Shown: positions 48,598-60,636 of the stretch, one piece after another | How the letters are laid out: each line of letters opens with the position of its first letter | Position numbering within the stretch: the first letter of the stretch is position 1 | Origin: Ulota crispa | Taxonomy: Eukaryota; Streptophyta; Bryopsida; Orthotrichales; Orthotrichaceae | Length of the DNA stretch: 64,000 bases | Reading direction: 5' to 3' | NCBI GenBank assembly: GCA_963920765.1 | Contig: OY987248.1 | Span: 12,186,539-12,250,538, forward strand | Program-made: the position numbers and the translations under genes | The notes under the pieces: model-generated | What the model was told of the DNA's origin: nothing | Seen by the model: only the letters and a program-made list of their open reading frames with translations | The model's database searches: none

Positions 48598-49490
48598 TCA
48601 CTTAGTATTTGGTAATTTATCCCTACAAAACAGGCTGCCACACTTACATGAAAAAGATGGCAAAGTTGGGTCATGATTGTTGAAGTTGATCCCATAATCC
48701 CACGTCAACGCTTCCTTTGCTTCAATTCTCCTATTCGTGAAGAATGCAACATGGTAGACATTCTTTATGGCATTTTCAATCTTCACAAGCATGTCAATTA
48801 GGTTTGCATCTCCACACATGTGTAAGGTTAGGGCAAAAGCAGTTAGACATTCACATGCATTACATAAAATAATGACCAATAAAAAGATCGTGCATGATGT
48901 CTAACCTATGATTCAAAAACCTTGCCACATTGCCATAGTGTGTGGCATCTAAGCATAAAGCCATGTTGTCAGTTGCTATTTGCTCAGCCATCCAATCAGC
49001 ATCAAGTTGCAAACTATATGACAAGCCTCCACATACTACACGGTTTCTAATCCCCATTTCTAAGTTGGTCAAAATCTCTTGAGTCATCTTAAAAACAAAC
49101 GCACCTTTGGGGATAGACTGACCAGATCAAATCCCCCATCCGGTATGCGCTGTCTTATACACTTCTATCGTGTACCTCATTCCCTGCTGAACCATGCAAT
49201 TGCCACATTTACTATGGCAAAAGCATTTCAAATTGCACTCTCTAATGAAAACTCTATTGGAATTACCTCTCTCTAGCAAAAACTGGTTCTTCAACAATCC
49301 ACCTAGGTTGTATGCAAATTCCCCACCAATACCCTTTGTAAATTGACAAGGAACCTCTACAATTAGACAATCCTCCCCACCACAATAACAAAACTCACCT
49401 TTGCCTAACCCCACAATAGAAGTATGTATAGAGGCTCTGTTATGCACTATACTAGAAGCTATATACTTAAAAGGGGTCAGGTGAATTATG
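48598..49490 (-). pseudogene. SUVH-like SET-domain histone methyltransferase, broken
   Basis: Read on the minus strand: a pre-SET part with clustered Cys (FCYCGGEDC... and CNLKCFCHSKCGNC), then GWGI and a TGA where most SET proteins have Arg, IPKGAFVF, CLDATHYGNVARFLNH and a donor CATAG|GTTAG at 48906/48905. After an 88 bp intron follow GDANLIDM, YHVAFFTNRRIEAKEALTWDYGINF and the post-SET CKCGSLFCRD. The motif order is that of SUVH-type H3K9 methyltransferases. Conserved NHxC and WDYG elements are present, yet the expected acceptor is CAT instead of CAG (48818-48819) and the TGA cuts the SET domain. A plant SUVH gene captured or duplicated and then decayed is likely. It may be the last exon of the locus upstream or a separate gene. 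Confidence 0.75.
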
Positions 49491-49785
49491 AGGAGCTACT
49501 GGGATCAGAATTGCCTCCAAGCCCCTAGATAAATCTTTAGCATAGTATAAGGCCTATATGAAAAACAACTTATCAAACCACATTAGCAAAATAAATTAAC
49601 AAACTCAACAAATATGTGCAAAGACTTTTAGTCTCTCAACTAATAGCCTCCACAGCAAAGGCAAATTACAAGCTATGCCTATTGAACTCAATCTAACTAA
49701 TACTACAAATACAAACAAAATCTATAATCAAAATTGTAGATTCTATAAACTATGACTTGTAATAATAGAGAAATTCCCCAAGACA
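49491..49785 (-). other. Gap between basic tail and SET block, possible intron
   Basis: AT-rich, no open frame linking both sides; no clear splice pair identified. Confidence 0.3.
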
Positions 49786-52700
49786 CTATGACCGTCTATG
49801 CCTCTTGGTCCCAACTTTGTCTACCTGTGTAGACATGGCCAAATTTGCCTGCTGTGACCACGTACTCCTCCTGCCTAGAGGGGAGTAAATAGGGGTGGGA
49901 TCTTCAATGAGGGATTTAACCTCTCCACCATCAAATTTCTTTGTAGGGGCTATGTAGCTCAATTCCTTACTGGAATTGGGCCCTGAAATTAAAGTGCCCT
50001 CTACTGCAATGGAGACATCCTCCTCTTGAAGCGCATGATGATGCTGCTTCTTCTTCCCTCCCTTCTTCTTTTTCTTCATCTTCTTTGGTGTATCAACTGT
50101 TGGTGCCTCTTCCGGAAGTTTGTTCTTGTCTCCCTCCGATTCAAGCAAACCTCCATCTCAAAAAAGAACCTTGAATTGCCTACTCTCACTTGCAGTGTTG
50201 TCCTTTTCAGCTTCATGGACACCTTCGCCCTTTTCTTCTCCAAAGATTCCCTCCTCAGACCCCCCCAAACTCTTGTTGAGTCCTCCACCACAACCCATAT
50301 CTTTCCGGACTTCTCCCTCTCTAATCCCTCTTCCACCTACCCCCTCTACCTGTCCACCTACCTTCCCAATAATTCCCTCGGGAACTCCCATATTGTCCTC
50401 TACGTCTAACGACACATGCGTTGTGAGCCCCATTTTCACCCCCTCTTGTTCCATTAGCAGGGTCTTTTGAAGTACCACTCCGGAGGTGCCAACCCCTCTC
50501 CCACCATTAGAACATGCCAAACACCTTTGTTGAGTGTGATCATCTCCTCCAAATCCTCTTGGTGTTGCATTTTCAATTCCTCACCTGTATATTTGTGTGC
50601 TGCCTTGTTTTCCTTCCCCCCAATAACGCACACCTCTTCAATTGGACTTGGGAAATGAGCCTTAGCTTTCAATGACTAATTAGCATATATGTATTAGCCT
50701 CAACATCAGAAATGTAGTGGAATTGTTGAAAACAAGATTTCAGAAATTGCCAAGGAATAATATACAAACCTTATCTTCCACTTCGTTTAATTCCGAGTGC
50801 ATTTGATGTATATTGCCACTAATGCTCTTCTCCTCTTTGTCAAAATCCGAGACACTAGTACCAAAGCTAGATGGAAGATTGAGCACCTTCTCCAAAAGCC
50901 CATCCTCGCTTGCCTCTGATTTGGAACTAAATTCCTCCTCTCCATCTGTGGCAGTCACCATGACGGGCTTCAATGCTTTTTGCTTCTTTTGTGCATGCAT
51001 ATTAGAGGCAAGACTATCCACTTCACCCAAAGCCCTCTTATTTGATTCTTTTGGCTCATTGGCTCCATGTAGGTCACTGGTATCCTCAGCAATGTCAGAC
51101 ATGCTAGCACCTCCCACATGAGTTGTCTTTGGTGAGCTACTTGCCTGACTAATTGTCCCCTCCGTGAAATTTGCAAGAGAGTTTGCAGTGTGGGCAAACA
51201 TTTGGCAAGCAACTGCACAAAAACAACGTAGTCAGTTATTTTTGTTATACTCAAAATTTTTATTCATGTACACAAAAGCAATTTGATATGTAACCATCAT
51301 CTCTATAAAAGATAACAATTACAACTAAGACTTCCTTGACTATTATTAAAAATAACAACTAGGAATACCATACATTACAAACAGTTAATAAGAATGTCAT
51401 GTAATAGTAATGAAGTATTATTATTTTTAGTAGTGTTCATAACAACAAGGCAATTAAAAACTTCTGGAAAGTAATAAAACATGAACATAAAAAAGCAACA
51501 ACTACCATTATGCAACCCAATCTCAATCAAACAACACGTCATAAAATTCATGTAGCCCATACCAGCTAAGTACTATCAGTACAAATCTTACAAATTAATT
51601 GACATACATATGGAAAAGTACATACAAAATCAATACAAATACAAGTTTAACACATGAATCAAGTACTTATTATACAATAGTATAATAGCTACAAAGCACA
51701 TGTACTTCTAAATGGTAAGTATTCATAGAAAGTATCACTTTTAATTTTGTACATGAAATAAGTACTATCAACTCTTAGCTAAGTACATGTAGTGCATATT
51801 AGTTTGGTCATATTTTGCTAGAATAAATTAACTACTAACAAAGTACATTTTCATACTACAAGTACGTACCAACAATCTAAATATTGGGAGAGGAATACTA
51901 ACAATTGAATCAATAAAAGGCTAATACTATCGGTTTACTTAGTGTATTTCAAAACTACCACAAAATACTTCATGTAAGACAAAAACACATTTATACTACA
52001 AGAACTGAATATAAATAAATACTACTTGTAGGGACAATGTACATGTAGCATATTCAATACATTATATATTATCGTACGTATTGTGAGTTTACCTTATAAC
52101 TACAATGCCCTGAACACTCAGATGTTGTGAATGTAATGACATTTGAAAATGCGTGGATTTACGATATATCCATAACCTTAAATTGCAAAAACATGCAAAG
52201 TAACATAAATATAGTGTCACTAAAAATTGAATTCTTTGTTGTTCATTTTGCTATTACAACTTCAGAGAACCCTCAAACCTAGAATACAAAGATATACATT
52301 GAATGAACAACAAAACAATATATAAATTAAAAGAACACTTACTAGCAGGTGGGCATTTTGCCTTTGCCGACTCTAATCAATCTTGCAAGATCCTCTTCTT
52401 CTCATCACCTACACCTAACCTTGACAAATTCTCCAATAGCTCTGCACTAGGCTCACCCCAACCGTAACTACGGTGCCATTTTGGATGTGGCAAAGAGTTA
52501 CACTCCAAAGCTGTGCACCTATTACTCTTAGCAAAAACACTTGCTGCACAAAAAGGATGATACAAATGTCTGCAAGATGAAACTATAATGTCAGTATAGG
52601 GGAATGGAAAAGAACAAAGATTGCAAATAGTAAGTTCCAAGAAATCAGTCTCCTTACTAAAGCATGTCAAATGTAAAGCTTGCTCTTCCATAGGGGCATA

Positions 52701-54219
52701 CACCATGGGTCTAGGAAAAAATAACCCCCCTAGCTTTCCAATCTTAGACAACCACGATTGGACTACCAGCGCATCAAATTCCAGCCAATGGCATTTAACC
52801 TATTGCGCCAGCTTTGCCAAGAGGGTGTTCGCCTCTTCCACCTCAATGTTCACTCCCGTCAGGTGGTTCTCCTCAGTTTCGAGTTGCTCTTGGAGCATCT
52901 CAAGCTTGATGAGCTTACGTTCCACTTTTGCACTGGAAGTCTTCATCGCATCAATCAACTTATTCTTTGCGTTCATTTGTGTTTTGAAAGTGCATACTAA
53001 GCACTCAATCTCTCTCCTCCTCTACTAGACCTTTTTGCAATCAATTTTGCCTCCTTCTACTGAATTTTCAGCACCTCCCCTTTCATGTGCACCATGGTCA
53101 TTAGAGCCTCCACCTCCACCTACCGGTCGGCTGAGAATGCCTTTGAAAATATTCCTGCTCTTGGTTGCAGTTCCCCAGAATCTGCAGACACCCCAACTCC
53201 ACACCAGTCTCCCCACGCCTTGATTAAGAAAGAGGGGCACCCTCTCCACTAGAAATCCTGCACCACTACCACCACGTGGCTCCAACTTCACTCCTCGCTC
53301 TAGCTTCATGGACCACCAATCCATCTTGTGAAGCTAAACGGGTTTAGAATTACTCAACAACAAATCTTTTAAAGTCTGAAGTTTTTTCAAATCTTGTTCA
53401 TATCAATTCCGTTGTCGCTTGTTTGTCTCTTCTCCAAACAAACACCAATTGACCTCCATTGCTCCTTTCTCGAACTCCATCGCGACTCCCTCCGTGAAGT
53501 GAATCTTCAACAATGCAGGTACCTTGTTGGAGCCGTATTGGTACATGATTGGATGGAGCTATTTGATCTTGTCTCTCAATTGGGCAACCTCACACTGCTG
53601 CCAAAAAAGCCGTTGCGCCCACTTTTGCCAGTTGTCTCTCCAAAATATTTCCTCACCACCTTTGTTGGCAATGTTCCCTTTCAATAGCGATGAGGATTAG
53701 TAGCTGAAGAATTCAGAAGCCTGTACTCATTGGCAAAATTTTCTTAGCTAAGCATATGAGGTGGTTGTTTCAAGTTCTTGATTTCCATGTTGACGTCCTC
53801 TACAGTTTTGTAACTCTTTGCCTTCCTCACCTTGGACGCTGTTTTCCTCTGGATGCTTTGGTTTTCATCCTTGCGTCAATCACCTCCATCAATGCTGTGG
53901 TCTTTCTTTTCAGTGCCCTGAGGGTCTTCCTCCCTTTGCTGCACTTGGTCTTTGTTTTCATTACTTTGAGAGGGGCCCTCAATTTGCCGCCTGTGTTGCT
54001 CATCGTCGTTCCCTTGAGGGATCCCCCCCTTCAACTGTCTGCGTCTATCCTTGTCATTACGTCGAGGCTCCTCCCCTCCTTATGCTCTGAGGTAATCATC
54101 TTCTCCTTCCTTGCATTGTTAGTTTGTATCACGTCCTCTCTGCTATTCTGTCCAATGGTTTTGCCCCTCCTCATGCCAAGCCTCCCCTTGCCCGATTGCG
54201 TTCCAATAGAATGCTCCAT
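49786..54219 (-). pseudogene. Decayed coiled-coil and RING-like zinc finger gene with a basic C-terminal region
   Basis: An N-terminal Lys/Arg/Gln-rich stretch from the ATG at 54219 is followed by one dominant frame from about 53690 to 52343. In order it has KGNIANKGGEEIFWRDNWQ, PIMYQYGSNKVPALLKIHF, a coiled coil (KNKLIDAMKTSS... to ANTLLAKLAQ) and a finger CNLCSF...SSCRHLYHPFC...CTALEC. A TGA at 52377 is followed by the donor GCTA|GTAAGT (52343/52342). The acceptor GTGCAG at 51213 rejoins the frame in the right phase (CQMFAHTANSLANF). The exon 51212-50770 ends AAG|GTTTG; further blocks at 50680-49786 hold a frameshift near 50515, a TGA at 50158 and a KKMKKKKKGGKKK run. In-frame stops are mostly TAG and TGA. 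Zinc binding and nuclear location are inference; the protein family is unknown to me. Confidence 0.6.
51213..52342 (-). other. GTAC-rich 1.13 kb intron of the RING-like gene
   Basis: Donor GTAAGTGTT and acceptor TTTTTGTGCAG, phase-matched (one base plus two). Between 51540 and 52080 GTAC occurs about 13 times. Length and GTAC richness resemble the intron at 43751-44832 in the convergent gene. Confidence 0.6.
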
Positions 54220-54480
54220 CCTAGCAAATCTTCAATTCCAAGACAATGACAAACATTTGAAAGAAGCAAAAGAATGAATCCTCACGTTCATAAAACCAAC
54301 ATATTTTTTTCCTACTGAACAAAACAATGTTGCATAAGAATTTTGTTCTTTGAAGCAAAGACAACAAACAAACTAACTTGGCAAGGAAAACAAAAGATGC
54401 CCAGGACTTCAACAATCACAAGTACCATCATAACAAAAAATTGAAATTGTGATATGGAAATTCCTAAGAAGATACGTTGT
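54220..54480. other. Upstream flank of the RING-like gene
   Basis: AT-rich, no gene; presumably leader or promoter of the minus-strand locus. Confidence 0.3.
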
Positions 54481-54973
54481 CGGGTTGAGAGGAGTGCGCC
54501 TTGGGAACACGCAGGGTGTCTTGCTGCGATTATGCGTTGCCGACTAAATCGTCTTCAATCTTGATTTTTTCTTCAAATATTTAGTCTTCGGTCTTCCGTT
54601 GGCCTATCCTGTGGCTGGCTCTAAGGGTATAAGGGTCAAGGTAGGGATAAGAGCCCACTGGATACGGGACGGGTAGATCAGGACAGCAGACACGAGCTGC
54701 CGTCCGTATGACGGGATCCTGAAATCAAATTCACGATCTGCTGAACTCTAGATCGTGAGAACAGAGCAAGTCTCGACCATGTGGGTGATCAATCCCACTT
54801 CGTCACCACGACAATAAATGGGGTTAAATTTGGTTTAACCCAAACTGCCCGCAACAAGGTTTACAAAACAAAATGGAAATGAATTGACAAACGAGCCTCC
54901 AAAACCGGCTAGGAATAACAAAGCCACATCCCACACATACATAAAAAATAAACCCAAAATATTCCTCTTGAAA

Positions 54974-55032
54974 TCTTCATATCTTCAAATCTTCAAGTCT
55001 TCATGTTTTCAAGTCTTCAAGTCTTCATGTTT
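54974..55032. repeat. CTTCA-type microsatellite-like run
   Basis: Repeated TCTTCAAATCTTCAAGTCTTCATGT-like units, eight or so short copies in a row, each about 9-16 bp. Confidence 0.6.
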
Positions 55033-55194
55033 TAATAAAAACAATGAGGAAAATCACAAATAACAAGTCCTAGAAAAGCAGCAACCTTCTATCTAGTGCC
55101 ATAGATGGCTCAAAGATTCAAATGCTAAGTATAATAGCAATTTGAAAAGCTCTTCTAACCCTCTAACATCTCTCCAAATTTCAATTCAATCTAA

Positions 55195-55965
55195 GATATT
55201 GTCCAAAAGTTATGCAAGTTCAAAGTAGAGGCTCTTCTTTCTTCTTACAAACTAAACACTGCCTCTATAAACCTCTATAACTTTTGTTCTATACATCACC
55301 TATAGAAATGTGATATCAATTTAGAAAAATGATATCACTGGCTACAACTCATAAAATTTTCACTTCAAAATAAAACTCTGTCCGAAAGCTCTAGTCAATC
55401 AAAGTGTGGATCTCAATTTTTTAGAGAGCATCCAAACCTCCAATTTCTACCCACTATAACTTCTTCAATAAAACTCCAAATGAAATGATTAAAGACAATT
55501 CAGAAAGCTATGACAACAAACTATCACTTCCAAAAATCTGAGAAGAAAATTTTATACTGTCCAAAAGTTGTAGTTCTTCAAAGTTTCGGCCTTCTCCTAA
55601 CAAAAGGGCAGCCACCTCCAAACCTTCACACTTCCATAACTTTCTTGTCCAAGCTTTAAACCTCAAGTTTAAGGACTTTCTAAAAAGCCAAGATTAAGAT
55701 AAACACTTTCTCCAAATCTTGTTGCAAAATGATATACAGATCATAAGTTATGGCTTGTCGAAGTCTCAGCCTTTCTTCATAGTTTGGCTTTTTGACTCCA
55801 AAATTCAAACACTCATAACTTTTGCATCACAACTCCAAATCAAACTTGCAAACTCATTTTGAAAAGGTAATCACACAAGGAACAACCTCCTCAAATTTTA
55901 ATTCAAAATCATGTATACACAGAAAAAAATCTCACATCAAAGTTTTGGGATTTTTTTCCTTCTTC
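55195..55965. repeat. Imperfect tandem repeat of about 180 bp, four to five units
   Basis: A landmark TGTCCAAAAGTTNT...TTCAAAGT falls at about 55200, 55380 and 55558, with worn versions near 55740 and 55920. Each unit also carries a CTATAACTT or CATAACTTT block and a CTCCAAATC(A/T) block at similar offsets. Confidence 0.55.
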
Positions 55966-56289
55966 CCATCAACACTCATACACTAACTTCCAACAATTAA
56001 GGGATTTTTCCTCCATAATTTCGACCCTATCTAAGGTAGGGAGGTGGGGCACATCAGCCCATGCTCCTTCCTATCCTAACCCCACCATAGATGCCAAACC
56101 CTTTTTCCTTTAACACCTTTCCTATTGACTTCTAAACCCTTAGTATTTTTATTCAAACAAAGGCAAAATATATGAGCCTTCCAAAACATCTAGATAAACA
56201 TATGAAAATGATTAAATTACAAAATAAATGCCATCGTAAAGTGGCCACGTGCCCTTGCAAGCATATAATAGCGTTAAACGCTTGTTTTC

Positions 56290-56540
56290 AGTCGCCAAGT
56301 CGTGGACTTGGTTGGCTGGAGAAGCGGTCGTCTCTGGTCGCCCGCCGGTCCGGGTTCGAATCCCATCGGACTCGTCGAGCGGTGATGGCGGCTCACGGCT
56401 TGGCAGCTAGTGAGGCAGGAAATTGGCCCAGCCAACCCGCTACCTACCCCCCTGAGCTGTGCATGTGATAAGACGGCGCAGCGCACTGGAATCTATGGCC
56501 GCTGCGCTGTCACCAAACCGTGGTCCTCACCACGACTACC
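56290..56540 (+). mobile_element. tRNA-derived SINE-like element
   Basis: GC-rich island in AT-rich DNA. GGGTTCGAATCCC at 56352-56364 is a consensus RNA polymerase III B box; TGGTTGGCTGGAGAAGC about 50 bp before it is an A-box-like stretch. The downstream body holds hairpins (GGCGCAGCGC with GCCGCTGCGC; CGTGGT with ACCACG) and ends in CTACCCCTTTTGCC. The acceptor stem cannot be folded, so it is not a working tRNA gene. Confidence 0.6.
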
Positions 56541-59500
56541 CCTTTTGCCTCAACTGTTGATTTATTGAAATCAACACAAACATAAATATATAACGAGTAT
56601 CTATATGATGGAGATATCTCCATCAGGACAACGTCATCCAGATTTTTGAAGCACACACTACCAAGCTCTAAAATTTTGTTAATTCTATCAAAATCTAGAA
56701 AAAACATAGCTTGAAATCCAAAACCAAAATTGATGAATGCCCATTTTTTGAGTAAACGTCCATCATATCTATTCACAGTTGGACTCAAAGAAGATTAACA
56801 TTTGAAATGAATGTTGGAACTTACTAGAATTGCTATCTCGCAAAAGTAGAACTCGAGGCTTTTGCTACACCAAATTCCAGAAATTTGCAAAACTTGGAGT
56901 TGCCTCTTTCTAGAATTGAAGCTCCGCAGCAGCGCATACACACCAAATGCGCAACAAACTAAAAGTAAATTCTAGCGCACTGCATCTAAATTACCCCATG
57001 CTGAAGCATCTAAATTACAAAAGTTCCAAGCGTTTGCGGTAGGAGCAACTAAATCACTCACAACACTTGTAGCTACTGAATGAAATCCAAGTTCACAAAT
57101 TTCACTTGCAAAGACAAAGCAATAAAAAAAGCAAAGCATTAGATTAGCAAGGAAAAACAACAGAGCTTCCTCAACAATATGAGCAAAAGAGAGAAGATTT
57201 GAAAAACGTGTAAGTGGTAGTGAGCGCCAAAAAAGGTGCAAGACAAAGATCTGAGTCTTGTTAGTGAAATGGCTTGGTAACTAGTGATCACCAATTACTG
57301 CTGATGTTAGTACTGCCCACAACTTACGGTCATTGGCATCAATAAAATTGAAGGTTACTTACGGTCACCGCTTACGTACAATTGAATTTATGGTGATAAA
57401 ACACCATGTACCTTACAATTATTTTTTGCCTTTAAGTCCAATACCAAGTTGTGCTGCAATGATCTTTGAGATGACATTGTCACGTGGATTGCATGTGGGC
57501 TATTTAATTATAATCAATGCTTCATAGTTAATACAATTCAAGTTTTGTTAATCTTCATTTTGGAAGGTCAACATTGACTGAAATGATGCGTTTGTGATTT
57601 TTAGTTATAATCAAATTTCCTTTGGACCCTAAATACTATCTTTCAACATAATCTAGATGTCTGTGAAAGGATAAAAATATATATGAATTTCAAGGTGAAA
57701 TTTTTTGTTGTTATTTGGATTTGATTTAAACCCAATAAGTTGTTGAACTTGTGCATTCACACACACATGTGTAGCATTATTGAGAGTGTAAGTTACTAAA
57801 AGTTCACTTCCACACAAAGTTGTTCTTTTGATATTATAATTTGTTATGCACCTTGACGGTGTATTAACTAAACATTTATGATTTCACGTATGAACTAGTT
57901 GGTTTATAAAACCTTAAGATGTGTATAGGAGAACTATTCTAAATAATGTCAAGAAATGTAAATCCTAAACACACAATAGACACGTATATATGTAAATTCC
58001 AAGTCACTATAATCTTGTTACAATCACTATATTATAACACTTCTTGTAATCAATTTCAAAGATATAATGAACATGTGGTGCCCAATGATCAAATCATTTG
58101 ATGAAAGGAATGAAGGTATTTGTCAAATTTGAATGTAAGTGAATTAAACAAATGTTGTTTATTGCAAAAATGAAAATAAATGAACACCATACAATTTGCA
58201 CCCCTGTTATACAATGTCTATGAAGATATATTTGGTATTTACAAAAAATGACATAGCAATCATATGAATTCCAACCAAATACAAAAAAATTATACTACTA
58301 CTAAACCTTAATACATGTTGCGCATATTCAAAGAACATGGAATAATTAAAGTTCTCTTTAAAATTTTAATCAATTAATCAAATTAGTTAAAAACTAGCAT
58401 TTATTTGTAGAATTACATTGTTCTCATGTTTCTTTAGTGAGTGTCAATAGATTATTCCAAAAGTTCTCTTCTAAGAATTTCAACATGTTATGAATACCCT
58501 TATCCTCAAAACTTTTAGTAAATACTAATTTGTAGTTTTACAATTTTAACTAATCTCAAGATTATGGATTGTTTGTAAATTTACAGATTTTGAGGGATTT
58601 TTGAATACTATATTAATTACATTAATTATGTATTTTCCTATATGACCTAGACATAATTCATAGTTTGAATAGAACTACCAAACGAAATCATTTTTTATAT
58701 GGTGAACTTGCTAATTACTTAATAAAATTTGGAGAACCCTATACCTTAAGCTCCTAAACTACATTTATGTTTAATAGGAGCTTAAAAGAGTGTTGAAACC
58801 CTACTATACAAAAGAAAACTCTAAATGAATTTGACCATGCTAAAGTATTCCCTCACATTGAAGTCCCAAAAAACCCTAAATCATCCTAATTTGGAATAAA
58901 TGACATCATAATTCAAAGAACTGAACAATTTAATACTTTTCCTAAAACATTTAATCATAAATATAGAGTGAAAATAAAAGACAATTACATATTTATTTAT
59001 TTATTTTAAATTAAGTTTTGCAAATTTTTTCATATTCAAATTCCTCACCACTTTAAAAGTGTTCATCTAAATGAAGTTGTTTGAAGTCTACATGTGAACA
59101 CTTGAGTGTACAAGTCAAGTTAGAATTTGTAATTCACATAGAGTTAGCTAGAATCTTAATTGGAACCAAAATTCTCAATGTAACTATATTTTGGCACTTA
59201 CTTTGTTGTCATGAAATCTAAAATATTTTGAAAGTAATGCATTTCAAACACTTGTATTCCTTGACTAAAAATTGTGTTTGAATTTCTTATATTCACTTTA
59301 AAAGAGAATCGTTAATGAGCTCTACAAATTTGGGTCCTTGGTTGTTAAAACTAAAAATAATTAATTAGTTTATTACGGATTTGTAAAGAATCAAAAAATC
59401 CCCATATGTAATATTTAATAGGTATTGATATAAGTACCCCATCTTTTCAAGTATTCTACCACAACTAATATATACAGTCACTGTTTACAATATCAAAGAA

Positions 59501-59988
59501 AGCATGTGAACTATGTTCAAAACATCACTAGTTTGAGAATATAGCCAAACTTTCAAATTGGAACTATAGCTATGTTTTATAGCTCAAGAAAGGTCCATGC
59601 CTAGTATCATTTAAATAATCTAAAACAAAGTAAGCGTAATTTAGATTTTCTTAACTGACATTATGAGCTGCATCTGGTGCTATAACAAAATTTAAATTGC
59701 AAATCAAGGTGTAATATCCAATTATTATTATTTTTGTTTTGTGGTCCACACCTTTCTATAACATGATAAATTTTGATTATATATATATTAAGTGTGATAA
59801 AATAGTTGAGAAGGAGTGATACATATATTAATTCCCATTAACCATCTTAAGTATTAATTACACACATGAGATTTTTATTTTGACTTTTTTAAGAGAAAAA
59901 AAAATTTACCATACCACCTGAATTTTTTTAAGATTCTAGGCACACTTGAATATAAATTTGCATATAAAATGAGGCACCATGCACATCA
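56541..59988. other. AT-rich intergenic DNA, no gene seen
   Basis: Short ORFs only. Between 59300 and 59880 two worn, inverted copies of the dispersed repeat also found near 27600 are visible (GTGGTAGAATACTTG-like and GATAAAATAGTTGAGAAGG-like text). Confidence 0.45.
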
Positions 59989-59992
59989 TTAA

Positions 59993-60636
59993 CCCCTAAA
60001 TGCCCAAGCAACTAGATATGGGTTGTTACAAAACTCAGAAGATGAATGAAACCTTATCAAAAAATTATTTTCATTTTTATTTTTTCAATGGAAGTTTGTT
60101 TTGAAATCTATTTTCAACATCAAAAATCTGATTTTGAAAATGAATGTTCATGATTTTTCTACTCAAGATTTTGTACAAGGGTGTCCACTACAATCTTGAG
60201 TTTTCTAGTATTTAAAAATCTTGAATATGAGCCTCAAGTACACTAGAGATTAGAGGAAAATCTACATTCAAAATTTATTTAAAATATATAAAAATAGATT
60301 TTGAAAGTCATAAATTTATTGAAGTTAGACATGTAATGCTCTCAAATCTCATATTTTTTTGGTGACCAACTTTTTAGATTTGACATGTGAAATGAGGATT
60401 AGAAGACTTCAAGTCACTTTTGTAGTTTTAACACCTTCATGTTCAAACAGTATAATATTACAAACTATAAGTGATATTGCTGTGTTTTCTTTTCTCATGT
60501 AATCTCTAACATGTTTTGTTTAAATTTGTACGGTTACAATTGAAAAAAACTAGCTGAAATTTATGAAAATGTTGATTGATTGTTCACTTTCATGAAAATT
60601 CCAAAAAAGTTAAGATAGGCCTTGGGCATTTAAGGG
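59993..60636. mobile_element. TTAA-flanked element G (644 bp), sister of F
   Basis: Left end CCCCTAAATGCCCAAG after TTAA (59989-59992); the right end, reverse complemented, CCCTTAAATGCCCAAGG before TTAA (60637-60640). Same length and full-length similarity to F in inverse orientation. No ORF is conserved between the two. Confidence 0.82.

Larger units (their letters stand above)
54481..56110. repeat. Repeat-rich block, possible LTR-like remnant
   Basis: 54481-54900 is GC-richer than its surroundings and holds a GGGTTAAATT/GGTTTAACCC dyad near 54823. The block ends with GACCCTATCTAAGGTAGGG near 56025. On the minus strand it would open TGATGTGCCCCACC, as some plant LTRs do. I found no primer-binding site, gag/pol frame or flanking duplication, so the LTR reading is tentative. 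Confidence 0.35.

Noticed and set aside
50026..50470. Pro/Ser/Leu-rich plus-strand ORFs
   Set aside because: They are antisense of the Glu/Gly/Lys-rich minus-strand exon, whose frame is supported by splicing and composition.
53756..54277. 173-codon hydrophobic plus-strand ORF that could pass for a membrane protein
   Set aside because: It is antisense to the Lys/Gln/Arg-rich N-terminus of the RING-like gene; Leu/Val richness is a by-product.
54481..56064. Complete LTR retrotransposon or clear solo LTR
   Set aside because: A TG-type start could be read on the minus strand, but I found no matching CA end with a 5 bp duplication, no primer-binding site and no gag or pol.
56290..56372. tRNA gene
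   Set aside because: The B box is good but the acceptor and T stems do not pair in canonical register; a tRNA-derived SINE explains it better.
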